64,000 nucleotides of DNA from Candidatus Thorarchaeota archaeon (GTDB taxonomy: Archaea > Asgardarchaeota > Thorarchaeia > Thorarchaeales > Thorarchaeaceae): positions 62,001 through 126,000 of the forward strand of contig SHMX01000006.1 in the NCBI GenBank assembly GCA_008080745.1. The letters are read 5' to 3'. Both the position numbers and the translations under genes were made by a program. The notes beneath the pieces were generated by a model that was given only the letters and a program-made list of their open reading frames with translations, was not told the DNA's origin and ran no database searches. This document shows, piece after piece, positions 9,491-17,263 of the stretch. Numbering within the stretch: position 1 is the stretch's first letter; each line of letters starts with the position of its first letter.

Positions 9491-9590
9491 TTATGAGGAG
9501 CCTCACATTTACCGAGTGGGTCTGTGAGGCAATGACCAACTATCCGAGCTCGTGCAATGACGAATCGGTGTGCAGCTGAGACCTGCTCAA
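9491..9590 (+). ncRNA. Possible structured or C/D-box-like RNA
   Basis: In the noncoding gap after the kinase gene the sequence becomes richer in G and C and contains pairing elements. GCCTCACA (9500-9507) pairs exactly with TGTGAGGC (9523-9530), with an inner ACC/GGT. Downstream, ATGACGA (9557-9563) and CTGA (9576-9579) are 12 nt apart, the spacing of archaeal C and D boxes, inside a GAGC (9546-9549)/GCTC (9585-9588) pair. ATGAGGA (9493-9499) and CCGA (9512-9515) are also 12 nt apart. The boxes are imperfect and the two halves are too far apart for a standard double guide, so this is only a candidate; the strand is uncertain. Confidence 0.22.
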
Positions 9591-9818
9591 TTTACAAAAC
9601 CCGTATTTAATCCTTCTATTGAACACAGATTACGACCATAATAAGTTGACATCAGGTTCTCTATGATTTCTATCAATATTGATGATCGAGCCATCTATTC
9701 AAAACTCCAATCATAAAGAAGAATAGCAAAACTAGTGAAAGTTAAAGATGACTCATGTGAAGAATAGTAGATTAATTCATTGATTTTTCGTTTTTATATG
9801 ACAATGAAACATAATGAA

Positions 9819-10070
9819 CTATTTTTCTTTTTCTTCCTTCTCCATCTGTCCCCTAACAGCATCACGCCACGAGTCCTTGTAATCTTCTGTATAACAGGTG
9901 AAAAATACTACAACACCCATAAAAAGCATGATGAAACCGAGTACTGCAAGTGCAATGTTGCTTTCTGGAACGGTCATAACTCCAAAAATAGCGGGGATTA
10001 TGCACAAGAATCCTACAAAAAGGAGACCTGAAGCTTTCACTAAGCGCTCCTCAAGTTTTTCAATTCTCAT
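9819..10070 (-). CDS. Small two-span membrane protein (83 aa)
   Basis: 83 residues: a charged N-terminal helix (MRIEKLEERLVK), two hydrophobic segments at about residues 13-33 and 38-59 separated by a short turn with PESN, and a strongly charged C-terminal tail. I do not recognise a family. The opposite-strand frame over the same bases has poor composition and is ignored. It has the same general layout (two helices, acidic tail) as the neighbour at 10127-10375 on the same strand, 56 nt upstream, so the two are probably expressed together. Confidence 0.6.
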   Translation of the reverse strand: MRIEKLEERLVKASGLLFVGFLCIIPAIFGVMTVPESNIALAVLGFIMLFMGVVVFFTCYTEDYKDSWRDAVRGQMEKEEKEK

Positions 10071-10126
10071 AGTATCATTTCCGGTGCTACGAAGGATAGT
10101 CTTGAAACTCTTTTATTTGAATGATA

Positions 10127-10375
10127 TTAATCATAATCAACATATTCCTCATGATCCTCAGGTTTTTCTTCTTTTATCAAATCAAGCCATGAACATCCTA
10201 ACATAGAAATGCTGATGAGGATTATACCAAGCCCGACAGTAATCATCGCTCCAAATGCCTCGTCTGTAGGTTCAATATAATTGGTGACTGAGATGATCCA
10301 AGTTATTCCAAAAAGTAGGAACATAATGAAAATACAATATCTTTGTGTCTTGTTTCGAATAACCATATTAAACAC
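10127..10375 (-). CDS. Small two-span membrane protein (82 aa)
   Basis: 82 residues with two hydrophobic helices (about residues 13-32 and 43-62) joined by a loop containing EPTDEAF, and a very acidic C-terminus ending in EDHEEYVDYD. No family is recognised. It precedes 9819-10070 on the same strand and sits downstream of the two serpin-like genes, also on the same strand. Sequence similarity to the 9819 protein is limited to the layout, so paralogy is not claimed. The start ATG at 10375 could be replaced by the ATG three codons further in. Confidence 0.58.
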   Translation of the reverse strand: MFNMVIRNKTQRYCIFIMFLLFGITWIISVTNYIEPTDEAFGAMITVGLGIILISISMLGCSWLDLIKEEKPEDHEEYVDYD

Positions 10376-10416
10376 TCACGAAGATTATACTTAATACTAT
10401 ACAACTTCTATCTCAG

Positions 10417-11316
10417 TTACATTTCAAGTCCACTAGGATTTTTCCAGACATCTGTATTGAAGTATCCAACAGTCAAGGGTTTTGCTAGGCTGGGTCGCTG
10501 AATCCACATCAAGAACGGTCTATTGATAACATAAGGTTCCGTTCTTCTAGGAGCTGCGGCCTTGAGAATACCTATTGCTGCAGCACTCTTGATTCGAAAT
10601 CCCTTATGGTTCATCTTCAGTTTTGTCTGTTGTAACGCCTCAGCAATCTTATAGTAAGAGATATCAGATGAAGCAATGTCTACTTTGAGACCTATTAGCC
10701 AATCAAGAGATCCTTCCAAGTCTAAATCTATCATTGGAAACCTAAGACCTGCATACTCATGATTGCATGGCTTGAGGGAGTCCTGAATCTTCTGAGCGTA
10801 TTCAATCATATCAAAACCTGATGGAGCTTTATCGACCATCACCATAAACACTTCATCTGAACTCTCAGTTGGAATTCTAACTACGTGTTCTTCTACGACT
10901 TCAGAGTCCAGAAGATTATATCCTTGCATCATATTAACACACGGATAGACAGCATCATCATAACCAAGAAGTTCTGAACTCATTCCAGTAGTGTGCCAGA
11001 AACCAGTAACATCTAGTTTACATGCAGCTGCTAGACCACTTGGAGGGATAGGACTAAGTTGGATATCAAAACCATGTTCTTTCAACCAAGCATTAATCAC
11101 AGATACGTCTCTATCAGCGATACTTTCAATCTCAGGAATCTTCGGAATCTCCGATTTGCATTTTTCATAGAAATCATTCATGAAATGACGTTGAATATCA
11201 CTTTTTGGGTTCCACTTTTCAACACGCTCGTTTTTTTCAATAAACATCTCAGCGGCAAGTAAGGCTCCAACGATGGGATATGTGACATGGATAGAAGTCT
11301 CATTTGTGTATTCCAT
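10417..11316 (-). CDS. Divergent serpin-like protein, copy 1
   Basis: 299 residues with no signal peptide, hence probably cytosolic. Read against the serpin fold the landmarks follow in order: an INAWLKE helix (75-81), strand s3A-like KLDVTGFW (100-107), VNMMQGYN and VVRIP (128-149), EVFMVMVD (155-162), RFPMIDLDLEGSLDWLIGL (192-210), hinge KMNHKGFRIKSAAA (234-247) and the C-terminal INRPFLMWI (264-272). Serpins have the equivalents EEGTEAAAAT and ADRPFLFxI. The loop between hinge and RPF is full length. The N-terminal half is shorter than in typical serpins of about 370 residues. The start at 11316 is chosen because it matches copy 2 exactly, giving equal length; a GTG ten codons upstream is possible. 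Confidence 0.62.
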   Translation of the reverse strand: MEYTNETSIHVTYPIVGALLAAEMFIEKNERVEKWNPKSDIQRHFMNDFYEKCKSEIPKIPEIESIADRDVSVINAWLKEHGFDIQLSPIPPSGLAAACKLDVTGFWHTTGMSSELLGYDDAVYPCVNMMQGYNLLDSEVVEEHVVRIPTESSDEVFMVMVDKAPSGFDMIEYAQKIQDSLKPCNHEYAGLRFPMIDLDLEGSLDWLIGLKVDIASSDISYYKIAEALQQTKLKMNHKGFRIKSAAAIGILKAAAPRRTEPYVINRPFLMWIQRPSLAKPLTVGYFNTDVWKNPSGLEM

Positions 11317-11391
11317 TATTATCCGTCCTAAAACCGTATCGAACACGAACCGTTAAGCTTGACAACTAATAAAGAATAAGGAAAAGAGGGA

Positions 11392-11412
11392 GGATGTCTG
11401 AAAATGACATCC
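11392..11412 (-). terminator. Hairpin downstream of serpin-like copy 2
   Basis: GGATGT (11392-11397) pairs with ACATCC (11407-11412) around a 9-nt loop. Read on the minus strand it is followed by a pyrimidine-rich tract ending in several Ts. It lies between the two serpin-like genes, about 120 nt after the stop of copy 2. Confidence 0.4.
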
Positions 11413-11529
11413 TTCAATAATTTCGACCTATTGAAGATGAAATATTATAGATGAAATATATCATCTATACCAAGTTGGAATACAATCGAGAGGTTCTAGA
11501 TAGAACCAAAGATATAACACCTCGGAGGC

Positions 11530-12429
11530 TCACATTTCTAGTCCAGAGGGATCTTTCCAGGCATCAGTGTTGAAATACCCAACTAGAAGAGGTCTTGCAA
11601 GGGTAGGTCTCCGAATCCACATCAAGAAGGGTCTGTTTATGATATAGGGTTCCGTTATTTGCGGAGGCGCGCATTTTTCCATAGATAGAGCTGCAGCACT
11701 CTTGACACGAAATCCCTCGTTGTTCATCTTCAATTTTGTCTGTTGCAGCGCTTCAGCAATCTCATAGCACGAGATATCAGAGGAAGCAATGTCTACTCCA
11801 AGACCTACTAGCCACTCAAGAGATCCTTCCAAATCTAAATCTATCATCGGAAACCGTAGACCATCATACTCAAGATTGCACGGTTTTAGTGAGTTCTGAA
11901 CACTCTCAGCATATTCTATCATATCAAAGCCCGATGGAACTTCGTCAACCATAACCATACATACTTCATCTGAACTCTCAGTTGAGATTCTAACTACATG
12001 TTCTTCTACAACATCAGAGTTCAGAAGATCATATCCATACATCATTTGAACACACGGATAGGTAGCATCATCATAACCAAGAATTTGAGAACTCATACCA
12101 GGGGTGTTCCAGTACCCAGTAACATCCAGTTTACATGCAGTTGCTAGACCACTAGGAGGGACAGGGCTAAGTTGTATATCAAAGCCATGAAGTTTCAACC
12201 AAGCATTAATCACAGATACATCTCTATCAGCAATGCTCTCAATCTCAGGAATCTTCGGAATCTCCGATTTGCATTTTTCATAGAAATCACTCATGAAATG
12301 ACGTTGAATATCACTTGTTGAATTCCACTTTTCAACACTCTCAGTTTTTCCAATAAACCTCTCAGCAGCATACAATGCACCAACAATGGGATAGGTAACA
12401 TGTACAGAAGTCTTGTTTGTGTAATCCAA
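11530..12429 (-). CDS. Divergent serpin-like protein, copy 2
   Basis: 299 residues, a close tandem paralog of the gene at 10417-11316 with most residues identical in the first 245 positions. The serpin-like landmarks are the same. The hinge reads KMNNEGFRVKSAAA, keeping the Glu-Gly pair of canonical serpins that copy 1 has changed to Lys-Gly. The segment after the hinge, where a reactive-centre loop would lie, is the most divergent part: KCAAPQITEP here against KAAAPRRTEP in copy 1. The start is TTG at 12429, aligned base for base with the ATG of copy 1 behind a shared upstream ATTATCCGTCC element. Duplication therefore included the promoter-proximal region. Confidence 0.62.
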   Translation of the reverse strand: MDYTNKTSVHVTYPIVGALYAAERFIGKTESVEKWNSTSDIQRHFMSDFYEKCKSEIPKIPEIESIADRDVSVINAWLKLHGFDIQLSPVPPSGLATACKLDVTGYWNTPGMSSQILGYDDATYPCVQMMYGYDLLNSDVVEEHVVRISTESSDEVCMVMVDEVPSGFDMIEYAESVQNSLKPCNLEYDGLRFPMIDLDLEGSLEWLVGLGVDIASSDISCYEIAEALQQTKLKMNNEGFRVKSAAALSMEKCAPPQITEPYIINRPFLMWIRRPTLARPLLVGYFNTDAWKDPSGLEM

Positions 12430-12522
12430 TATTATCCGTCCTGAAAACTTGGTGAATGTGTATTGTGAGTCTGAAACTTAATAAAGAATAGGAACAAGAA
12501 AATCGAAACATTGTGATTAAAA

Positions 12523-12550
12523 AAGTAAGGGATGCCAAAAGCTGACATCC
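12523..12550 (-). terminator. Hairpin terminator after the M29 aminopeptidase gene
   Basis: GGATG (12530-12534) pairs with CATCC (12546-12550). On the minus strand the stem is followed by CTTACTTTTTT, a T-run expected of archaeal termination. It begins 16 nt after the aminopeptidase stop. Confidence 0.5.
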
Positions 12551-12565
12551 GTTAATCATCGCTAT

Positions 12566-13651
12566 TCACTCAAAGAAGAATTTACCTTTGGAATAGATTA
12601 CTTCATCGCCAGCAGTAATTTCACCCTCAATCATGGTCTTAATCATGTCCACATGAACAGCACTTTCATTTGTACCCTTACAGTCCTTGTAAGCTCGACC
12701 TAATGCACAATGGATAGTGTCGCCAATCTTTTCATCAAAGAGCATATTCAGTGTATAATCTTTGATTCCACGATTAGTACCAATGGCCATTTCACCCAGA
12801 TAGCGTGATCCCTCATCAGTCTCAAGAACCGCTTCGAAAGCCTCTTCATTTTTCTCAACCGAGTAATCTACTACTTGACCTTTCTCAAACGTGAGTCTAA
12901 CGCCCTCGATTACCTTGCCTTGTTGCATGAAGGGGATATCAAAGTAAATCTTACCTTCTACAGTATCTTCGATGGGTGCGGTAAATACCTCTCCGCTGGG
13001 CATGTTATGTTTCCCGTCGGATGCAATCCAAATTCTTCCTTCAGTTTTAGCATACAGGTCAGTTTCAGGTCCTGTAAATCGAACATCTTTATGTTTCTCG
13101 AGATGCTCTTTGATCAGATACATATTCTTACTTGCTTCCTTCCAATCAATTAGCATAGCTCCATATGCAAAATCCTGATACTCATCCATACTCATATTGC
13201 CCTGTTGAGCTAGAGTTGCACAAGGATGAACAGTAAGGCACCATCTTTTTTCCATGACAATCTCTGATATCTCTTGAGTGGCCTTGTTACGGGTCATCAT
13301 ACGTTTTGGGTCAACATTGCTCGTCGCTCGGGTATTAACTGGAGACCTCAATGCGATAAGCACATCCGTTTTTTCGTATAGTGATTTCAAATGCTCAGGA
13401 AGAAGTTTGAGGGTATCATCATCAGCACCCTTGTAAAATCCATAGGTTATTTCCTCACTATCCATGAGTACAACGGTACTACCTCCAGCTTTGGCAACTT
13501 GTTGAGTTATAGCTACCGCTAGGTCATGTGAATGGGGTGTGGCCCTAATAACAACCATATCACCCTTTTTTACTTCAGTACTCCATTCAACCAGGATCTT
13601 TGCATGTTCTTCGATTCTTGGGTCCATTGTTTTCACTGAATTCTGATTCAT
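12566..13651 (-). CDS. M29-family metallo-aminopeptidase
   Basis: 361 residues of the AmpS/PepS/aminopeptidase T (peptidase M29) family. Typical segments are the N-terminal ARMLVxWSxxVKKGDxV-like opening, NMPSGEVFTAP (about residues 217-227), and the C-terminal metal and catalytic region LGEMAIGTN ... LFDEKIGDTIHCALGRAY (about 284-325). The conserved His and acidic residues of the double-zinc or cobalt centre fall in these segments. It removes N-terminal residues from peptides in the cytosol. The start ATG at 13651 may be followed by a second candidate eight codons in. It is transcribed alone or after the acetyltransferase gene 37 nt upstream, and ends in a hairpin terminator. Confidence 0.85.
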   Translation of the reverse strand: MNQNSVKTMDPRIEEHAKILVEWSTEVKKGDMVVIRATPHSHDLAVAITQQVAKAGGSTVVLMDSEEITYGFYKGADDDTLKLLPEHLKSLYEKTDVLIALRSPVNTRATSNVDPKRMMTRNKATQEISEIVMEKRWCLTVHPCATLAQQGNMSMDEYQDFAYGAMLIDWKEASKNMYLIKEHLEKHKDVRFTGPETDLYAKTEGRIWIASDGKHNMPSGEVFTAPIEDTVEGKIYFDIPFMQQGKVIEGVRLTFEKGQVVDYSVEKNEEAFEAVLETDEGSRYLGEMAIGTNRGIKDYTLNMLFDEKIGDTIHCALGRAYKDCKGTNESAVHVDMIKTMIEGEITAGDEVIYSKGKFFFE

Positions 13652-13688
13652 AAAACCTCAAGATATAGGTTATGAACCGAACAATATT

Positions 13689-14936
13689 CTAGGTTTCAGG
13701 TCTAAGATTACCGTTCAGTTTTGGAAAGAGAACGTTCACAAGAGGTATCTTTGCAGATGTGGCTGTGACATCTGGATAGAACTCGTCTAGCTCTTTGTAA
13801 CTAAAGTGTCCTAGAACAAGTTGATTAATGACCTTAGGTGGTACAAACAGTTCCATGTCTTTCAAATGGATTTGTTGTAAATGTTCAACAGATTCTACAA
13901 CTCCTTTTTCAAATTGAATCACGAAGCCTTCCTTGAAACAACTAATCCGTAAATCACCAGTATAGTCCTTGAATCGTGAGTTGTCAATCCGATTTTCAAG
14001 AGCGGGAGCTAGAAGTTCTAAGAACTGCTTCATGTTTGGAATTTTTGTATACCAAGCATAGCCTTGTGTAAACCTTGATTGTGCCAATCGCTCTAGGTTA
14101 ATAGCTATTTCGGGGTTTGATGGGAATTCAATTGCTATTGCTAACTCTCTCTCAATTGCCTTCTTCTTAGCATAACGTAAGATAGTAGGGATATATTTCA
14201 CATCTTCCACCCATAATTCTTCAATCTGAAGATTTCCCCATGATACCTCTATGTTGAACATGCCCACTATTTGCTCTTCGTTTAGAAGAACCTGTAACTC
14301 AAGTCCTGTTTCTGTACCCAACTCCCCCTCAAGCACATAGGTTGCATCGCTTGTTTCAATATCACGATAAATGTTCAAGAAAGAGTTACGCTGTTTTCTT
14401 GCTTCAAGAAATAAATCAAAATTGTGTGTATCTATAGGAATAATTTCAGCAGATTCGGTCACACCGGACTTTAATTTAGGAATTAATTCCTTTGCAACAA
14501 TCAAACGTGAAAGCATAGGAATGGCATATTCATATCCCAATTCTCGATAATAGTAAGGAATACCCGCAATAACAAAGAGAGGAATTTCATACAGGGAAGC
14601 TCTCTTTTCAAACAACTGATTGAGTCTTCGGATATAACCTCGATTCCTATATTCGGGTAGGGTACCTACAATCTCCATCTGAGCCATAGGGATACGAGCC
14701 CCATCAATCAACATTGTGTGCCGCAGAAGACAAAGATATGATGCAACGAGATTCTTTTCACTATCATATGCAATGAAGTTATCCTCAATCACGAAGTCGG
14801 ATTTATGATTAAATATTCGTTCTACAACCGGAATTATCTCTTCTCCATGCACGGCCTTGACATGGTCATAAATTTGTGGAATATCATCCTTAGTAGCTTC
14901 ACGAAATTCAATGCTTTCAGATCGACGCTCAGACAT
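13689..14936 (-). CDS. Eis-like GNAT acetyltransferase with C-terminal SCP2-like domain
   Basis: 415 residues. The N-terminal GNAT domain includes the CoA-binding strand and helix VGTLPEYRNRGYIRRLNQ and the conserved FVIAGIPYYYRELGYEYA. A second GNAT-like half follows (about residues 160-285) and the last 110 residues resemble a sterol-carrier (SCP2) fold. This three-part layout is that of Eis-type acetyltransferases, which acetylate amines such as aminoglycosides or lysines in bacteria; the archaeal substrate is unknown. The start ATG at 14936 is followed closely by SERRSESIEFREATKDD, a usual GNAT opening. Confidence 0.72.
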   Translation of the reverse strand: MSERRSESIEFREATKDDIPQIYDHVKAVHGEEIIPVVERIFNHKSDFVIEDNFIAYDSEKNLVASYLCLLRHTMLIDGARIPMAQMEIVGTLPEYRNRGYIRRLNQLFEKRASLYEIPLFVIAGIPYYYRELGYEYAIPMLSRLIVAKELIPKLKSGVTESAEIIPIDTHNFDLFLEARKQRNSFLNIYRDIETSDATYVLEGELGTETGLELQVLLNEEQIVGMFNIEVSWGNLQIEELWVEDVKYIPTILRYAKKKAIERELAIAIEFPSNPEIAINLERLAQSRFTQGYAWYTKIPNMKQFLELLAPALENRIDNSRFKDYTGDLRISCFKEGFVIQFEKGVVESVEHLQQIHLKDMELFVPPKVINQLVLGHFSYKELDEFYPDVTATSAKIPLVNVLFPKLNGNLRPET

Positions 14937-14994
14937 ATTGTAACTTTTTTGTTGTAGCTAATAAATTGAAATATATCGGCTATTCTTTGCGGTT

Positions 14995-15501
14995 CTATTC
15001 CATAATCATCTTGGTGATAGTGAGGAAGGTCTCATCGACATGTTGATTCAGTTTTACAGAGGTCTCCAAATATTCACCCCTGAATTCTTCCGCCAATGCT
15101 TTTCCCTCTTCAGTAGTAATTTTTCTTCTTTCGATTAGATCTGTTTTGTTAGCTACAACTAATGCTTTGTATCCTCTGAGATGAGTATCAACTTCACGTT
15201 TCCAATCCTGTAACCGTTCTAGAGTTATTGGTCGAGTTACATCGAAAACGAATACAACACCCTTTGCTCCTGCATAGAAATTCTTACGAACACCACCAAG
15301 AAAATCTTGGCTACCTAGGTCCCATACCTGTAGTTTCACCTTTGTGTCGTCAAAATTAAGTTTCTTAACAGCAAAATCAGCTCCAAGAGTTGGCGCATAA
15401 TAATCTCTGAATACACCTGTTGTGTATCGAAGAATGAGTGAAGTCTTTCCAACTGCCTGTGGTCCAACAGTGGCTATTTTGTAGAGATAAGACGGACTCA
15501 T
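14995..15501 (-). CDS. Ras/Rab-like small GTPase
   Basis: 168 residues, a single G domain. G1 is GPQAVGKT (13-20), the switch I Thr is Thr38 in YAPTLG, G3 is WDLGSQ (60-65), G4 is NKTD (118-121) and G5 is ETSVK (146-150). The usual third-position Gly of DxxG is Ser here (D-L-G-S-Q against D-T-A-G-Q in Ras), while the catalytic Gln is kept. No C-terminal prenylation cysteine is present, so membrane attachment, if any, is through partners. It is the last gene of a three-gene minus-strand group with a small protein and a roadblock/longin-like protein, a common Asgard association and a likely regulator set. Confidence 0.88.
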   Translation of the reverse strand: MSPSYLYKIATVGPQAVGKTSLILRYTTGVFRDYYAPTLGADFAVKKLNFDDTKVKLQVWDLGSQDFLGGVRKNFYAGAKGVVFVFDVTRPITLERLQDWKREVDTHLRGYKALVVANKTDLIERRKITTEEGKALAEEFRGEYLETSVKLNQHVDETFLTITKMIME

Positions 15502-15581
15502 ACGGTCAATTTCCTTGTAGGTGGCTACTCTCTCCAGAGTAAGTTGATAATATATTATTGTCGCTGAAAAAGTAATCTTGT

Positions 15582-15875
15582 CTATCCAAACTTAAAAAAG
15601 CGTTTTTCTTCCTTCATGATGTCTTTTGGAAGCTCGACGTTTTGCTGTCTTGCTAAGATGAGAAGAGTGAGCTTTGCTGCTGGACTAAGTTTTGCGTATT
15701 CGACTAAAAATTTTGTCAAGGCAATCAGGTCAGGATTTTCAGGTGGATAACCATCTATTAGCTCTAGTCCGGATTCAGCAAAGACATCTACGAGCTTCTC
15801 TCTACCATAGATTGTATGCCCTCGGGTGACAAGGGTCCTTACAATACGTGCGAAGCCTGATTTTCTTTGACTCAT
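15582..15875 (-). CDS. Small conserved-looking protein between regulator and GTPase (97 aa)
   Basis: 97 residues from ATG 15875, which follows GGAGAG at good spacing directly at the stop of the upstream gene; a GTG at 15893 overlapping that stop is the alternative. The protein is mostly helical: a basic N-terminus (MSQRKSGFARIVRTL), a segment with GYPPENPDLIALTKFLVEY, and a helix LSPAAKLTLLILARQQN. No family is recognised. Its position, with near-zero spacing after the 423-residue protein and 80 nt before the GTPase, suggests a role with them. Confidence 0.65.
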   Translation of the reverse strand: MSQRKSGFARIVRTLVTRGHTIYGREKLVDVFAESGLELIDGYPPENPDLIALTKFLVEYAKLSPAAKLTLLILARQQNVELPKDIMKEEKRFFKFG

Positions 15876-15876
15876 C

Positions 15877-17148
15877 TCAATTCTCTCCACCAATTAACAT
15901 CTCTAACCAATATGAGAACTCTTCCAGCCCTCTGAAGTCAGCGGGTTGAAAATGAACAAGCAATTCATTGTTCCACTTGATGACTAATGCTTTAACGAAA
16001 TCTTTGAGTAGGTCTTTCTCAAGACTCGAGGCAAATCGAGCCATTGTTGAGATCCACTCCGCATAGAGTTCCATAACCCTATTAGGATCTAAGCCTTCGT
16101 AGAGCTCGAATTCGTAATTTATTTGAATAACCCCATCAAAAATTTTAATCTCGCCCGTTACCTCAGGAGCAGATATTCCACTTAGTACTTGTTCGAGATT
16201 TGCTGTTATCGTGCTGGGAGGATAAATTTCCTGAGCAACCTGAAGGGTAAGTCCTAAAGCTCGCTTAGCAACCAGTATTCTTCGTTTTTCTGGTGAAAGC
16301 GTTTCAATAGCACCCACGTCTAAAAGGTAATCCAAGGCTCGATGAATTGTTTGTTTTGTATGATGCTTACCAATTTGACCAATGATATTACCTACAGATG
16401 TTTTTCCATCAATTAGACTTGAAAGGCGAGGAATAATTGAGGCGATTTCTGGGTCTCTTCGCTCTAGCTCGTCTCTCTCTTGGGAAGAATGTTGCAAAAG
16501 TCTCCGCATATTGGAGGTTTCAACAATTATATCACTGGCATCAAGCATATTTCGAAATCTTATGGCCTTCATAGACCATAACCTAGCTACTTCGTCTATC
16601 ACTTCTTCACTGGGAAGACCACTTCTAGCTATAATTTTTTCGATAGGTGTTTCACCGTCAATAAATTCACCAACTGGTCCGAGATCTTGTAATCCTATAC
16701 CAGCTCCTTCCTGAAAGGGAATCCATTTTGCAGATATGTGTTGAAATGCCAGCTTTTGTACAATGCTTTCTCTAAATCCAGGAATTCTACTGACAAGTTG
16801 TTCGCTCTCAGTGCTCTCTTGCTGTATTTCATTTAACCAGCTATGTTCAAACTCGATGATTAGGCTTTTGAGAATTGGTGTGACCTCAGGTTGCCATTCG
16901 TTTATACTTACTGCTATCAGATTCGATTCCTCACTAGGCAGTACTGTGAAAAGTCTAGCTCCGTAATCAATCTGAAAGATTTTGGAGTCCTGTTCGATTA
17001 CCTCATCTGAGAAATCGCTCAATGCAGCGAAAAAACCAGAAACCAAATAGGGATCAATGTCAACTGCTTTTGGGTCCAGTTTCATAAAGAAGAGTGGAAC
17101 CCCGCCTTTGTCAGTGATTAGGATAGCCTGGATATTATGGTCTTTCAA
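15877..17148 (-). CDS. Roadblock/longin-like domain protein with winged-helix region, GTPase-associated
   Basis: 423 residues. The first 110 look like a roadblock/longin fold: AILITDKGGVPLFF, then SGFFAALSDFSDEVI, then RLFTVLPSE and LIAVSI, strand and helix order as in small-GTPase regulators. Residues about 150-290 contain two helical winged-helix-like units (GETPIEKIIARSGLPSEEV and GKTSVGNIIGQIGKHHTKQ). The C-terminal 120 residues are an unknown alpha/beta domain. The start is TTG at 17148. It heads the operon with the 97-residue protein and the small GTPase, so it is a candidate GEF, GAP or scaffold for that GTPase; this is inference from order and fold. Confidence 0.62.
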   Translation of the reverse strand: MKDHNIQAILITDKGGVPLFFMKLDPKAVDIDPYLVSGFFAALSDFSDEVIEQDSKIFQIDYGARLFTVLPSEESNLIAVSINEWQPEVTPILKSLIIEFEHSWLNEIQQESTESEQLVSRIPGFRESIVQKLAFQHISAKWIPFQEGAGIGLQDLGPVGEFIDGETPIEKIIARSGLPSEEVIDEVARLWSMKAIRFRNMLDASDIIVETSNMRRLLQHSSQERDELERRDPEIASIIPRLSSLIDGKTSVGNIIGQIGKHHTKQTIHRALDYLLDVGAIETLSPEKRRILVAKRALGLTLQVAQEIYPPSTITANLEQVLSGISAPEVTGEIKIFDGVIQINYEFELYEGLDPNRVMELYAEWISTMARFASSLEKDLLKDFVKALVIKWNNELLVHFQPADFRGLEEFSYWLEMLIGGEN

Positions 17149-17263
17149 TGAGAACTCTCTCGCTTCTATCTGGTATGAATACCGCTTTAAATTCTTGTCA
17201 GATTAAGTCATGCCATCACTAATGACTTAATATGTAGATTGCTTCTGCTCAACTCGAATCAGA

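Noticed and set aside
9780-10206. Plus-strand open frames of 83 and 102 codons opposite the two small membrane proteins
   Set aside because: Their composition is poor, while the minus-strand frames encode organised two-helix membrane proteins.
10417-12429. The tandem repeat as a mobile or phage-derived element
   Set aside because: It contains two ordinary genes with paralogous promoters; no terminal repeats, integrase or transposase are present.
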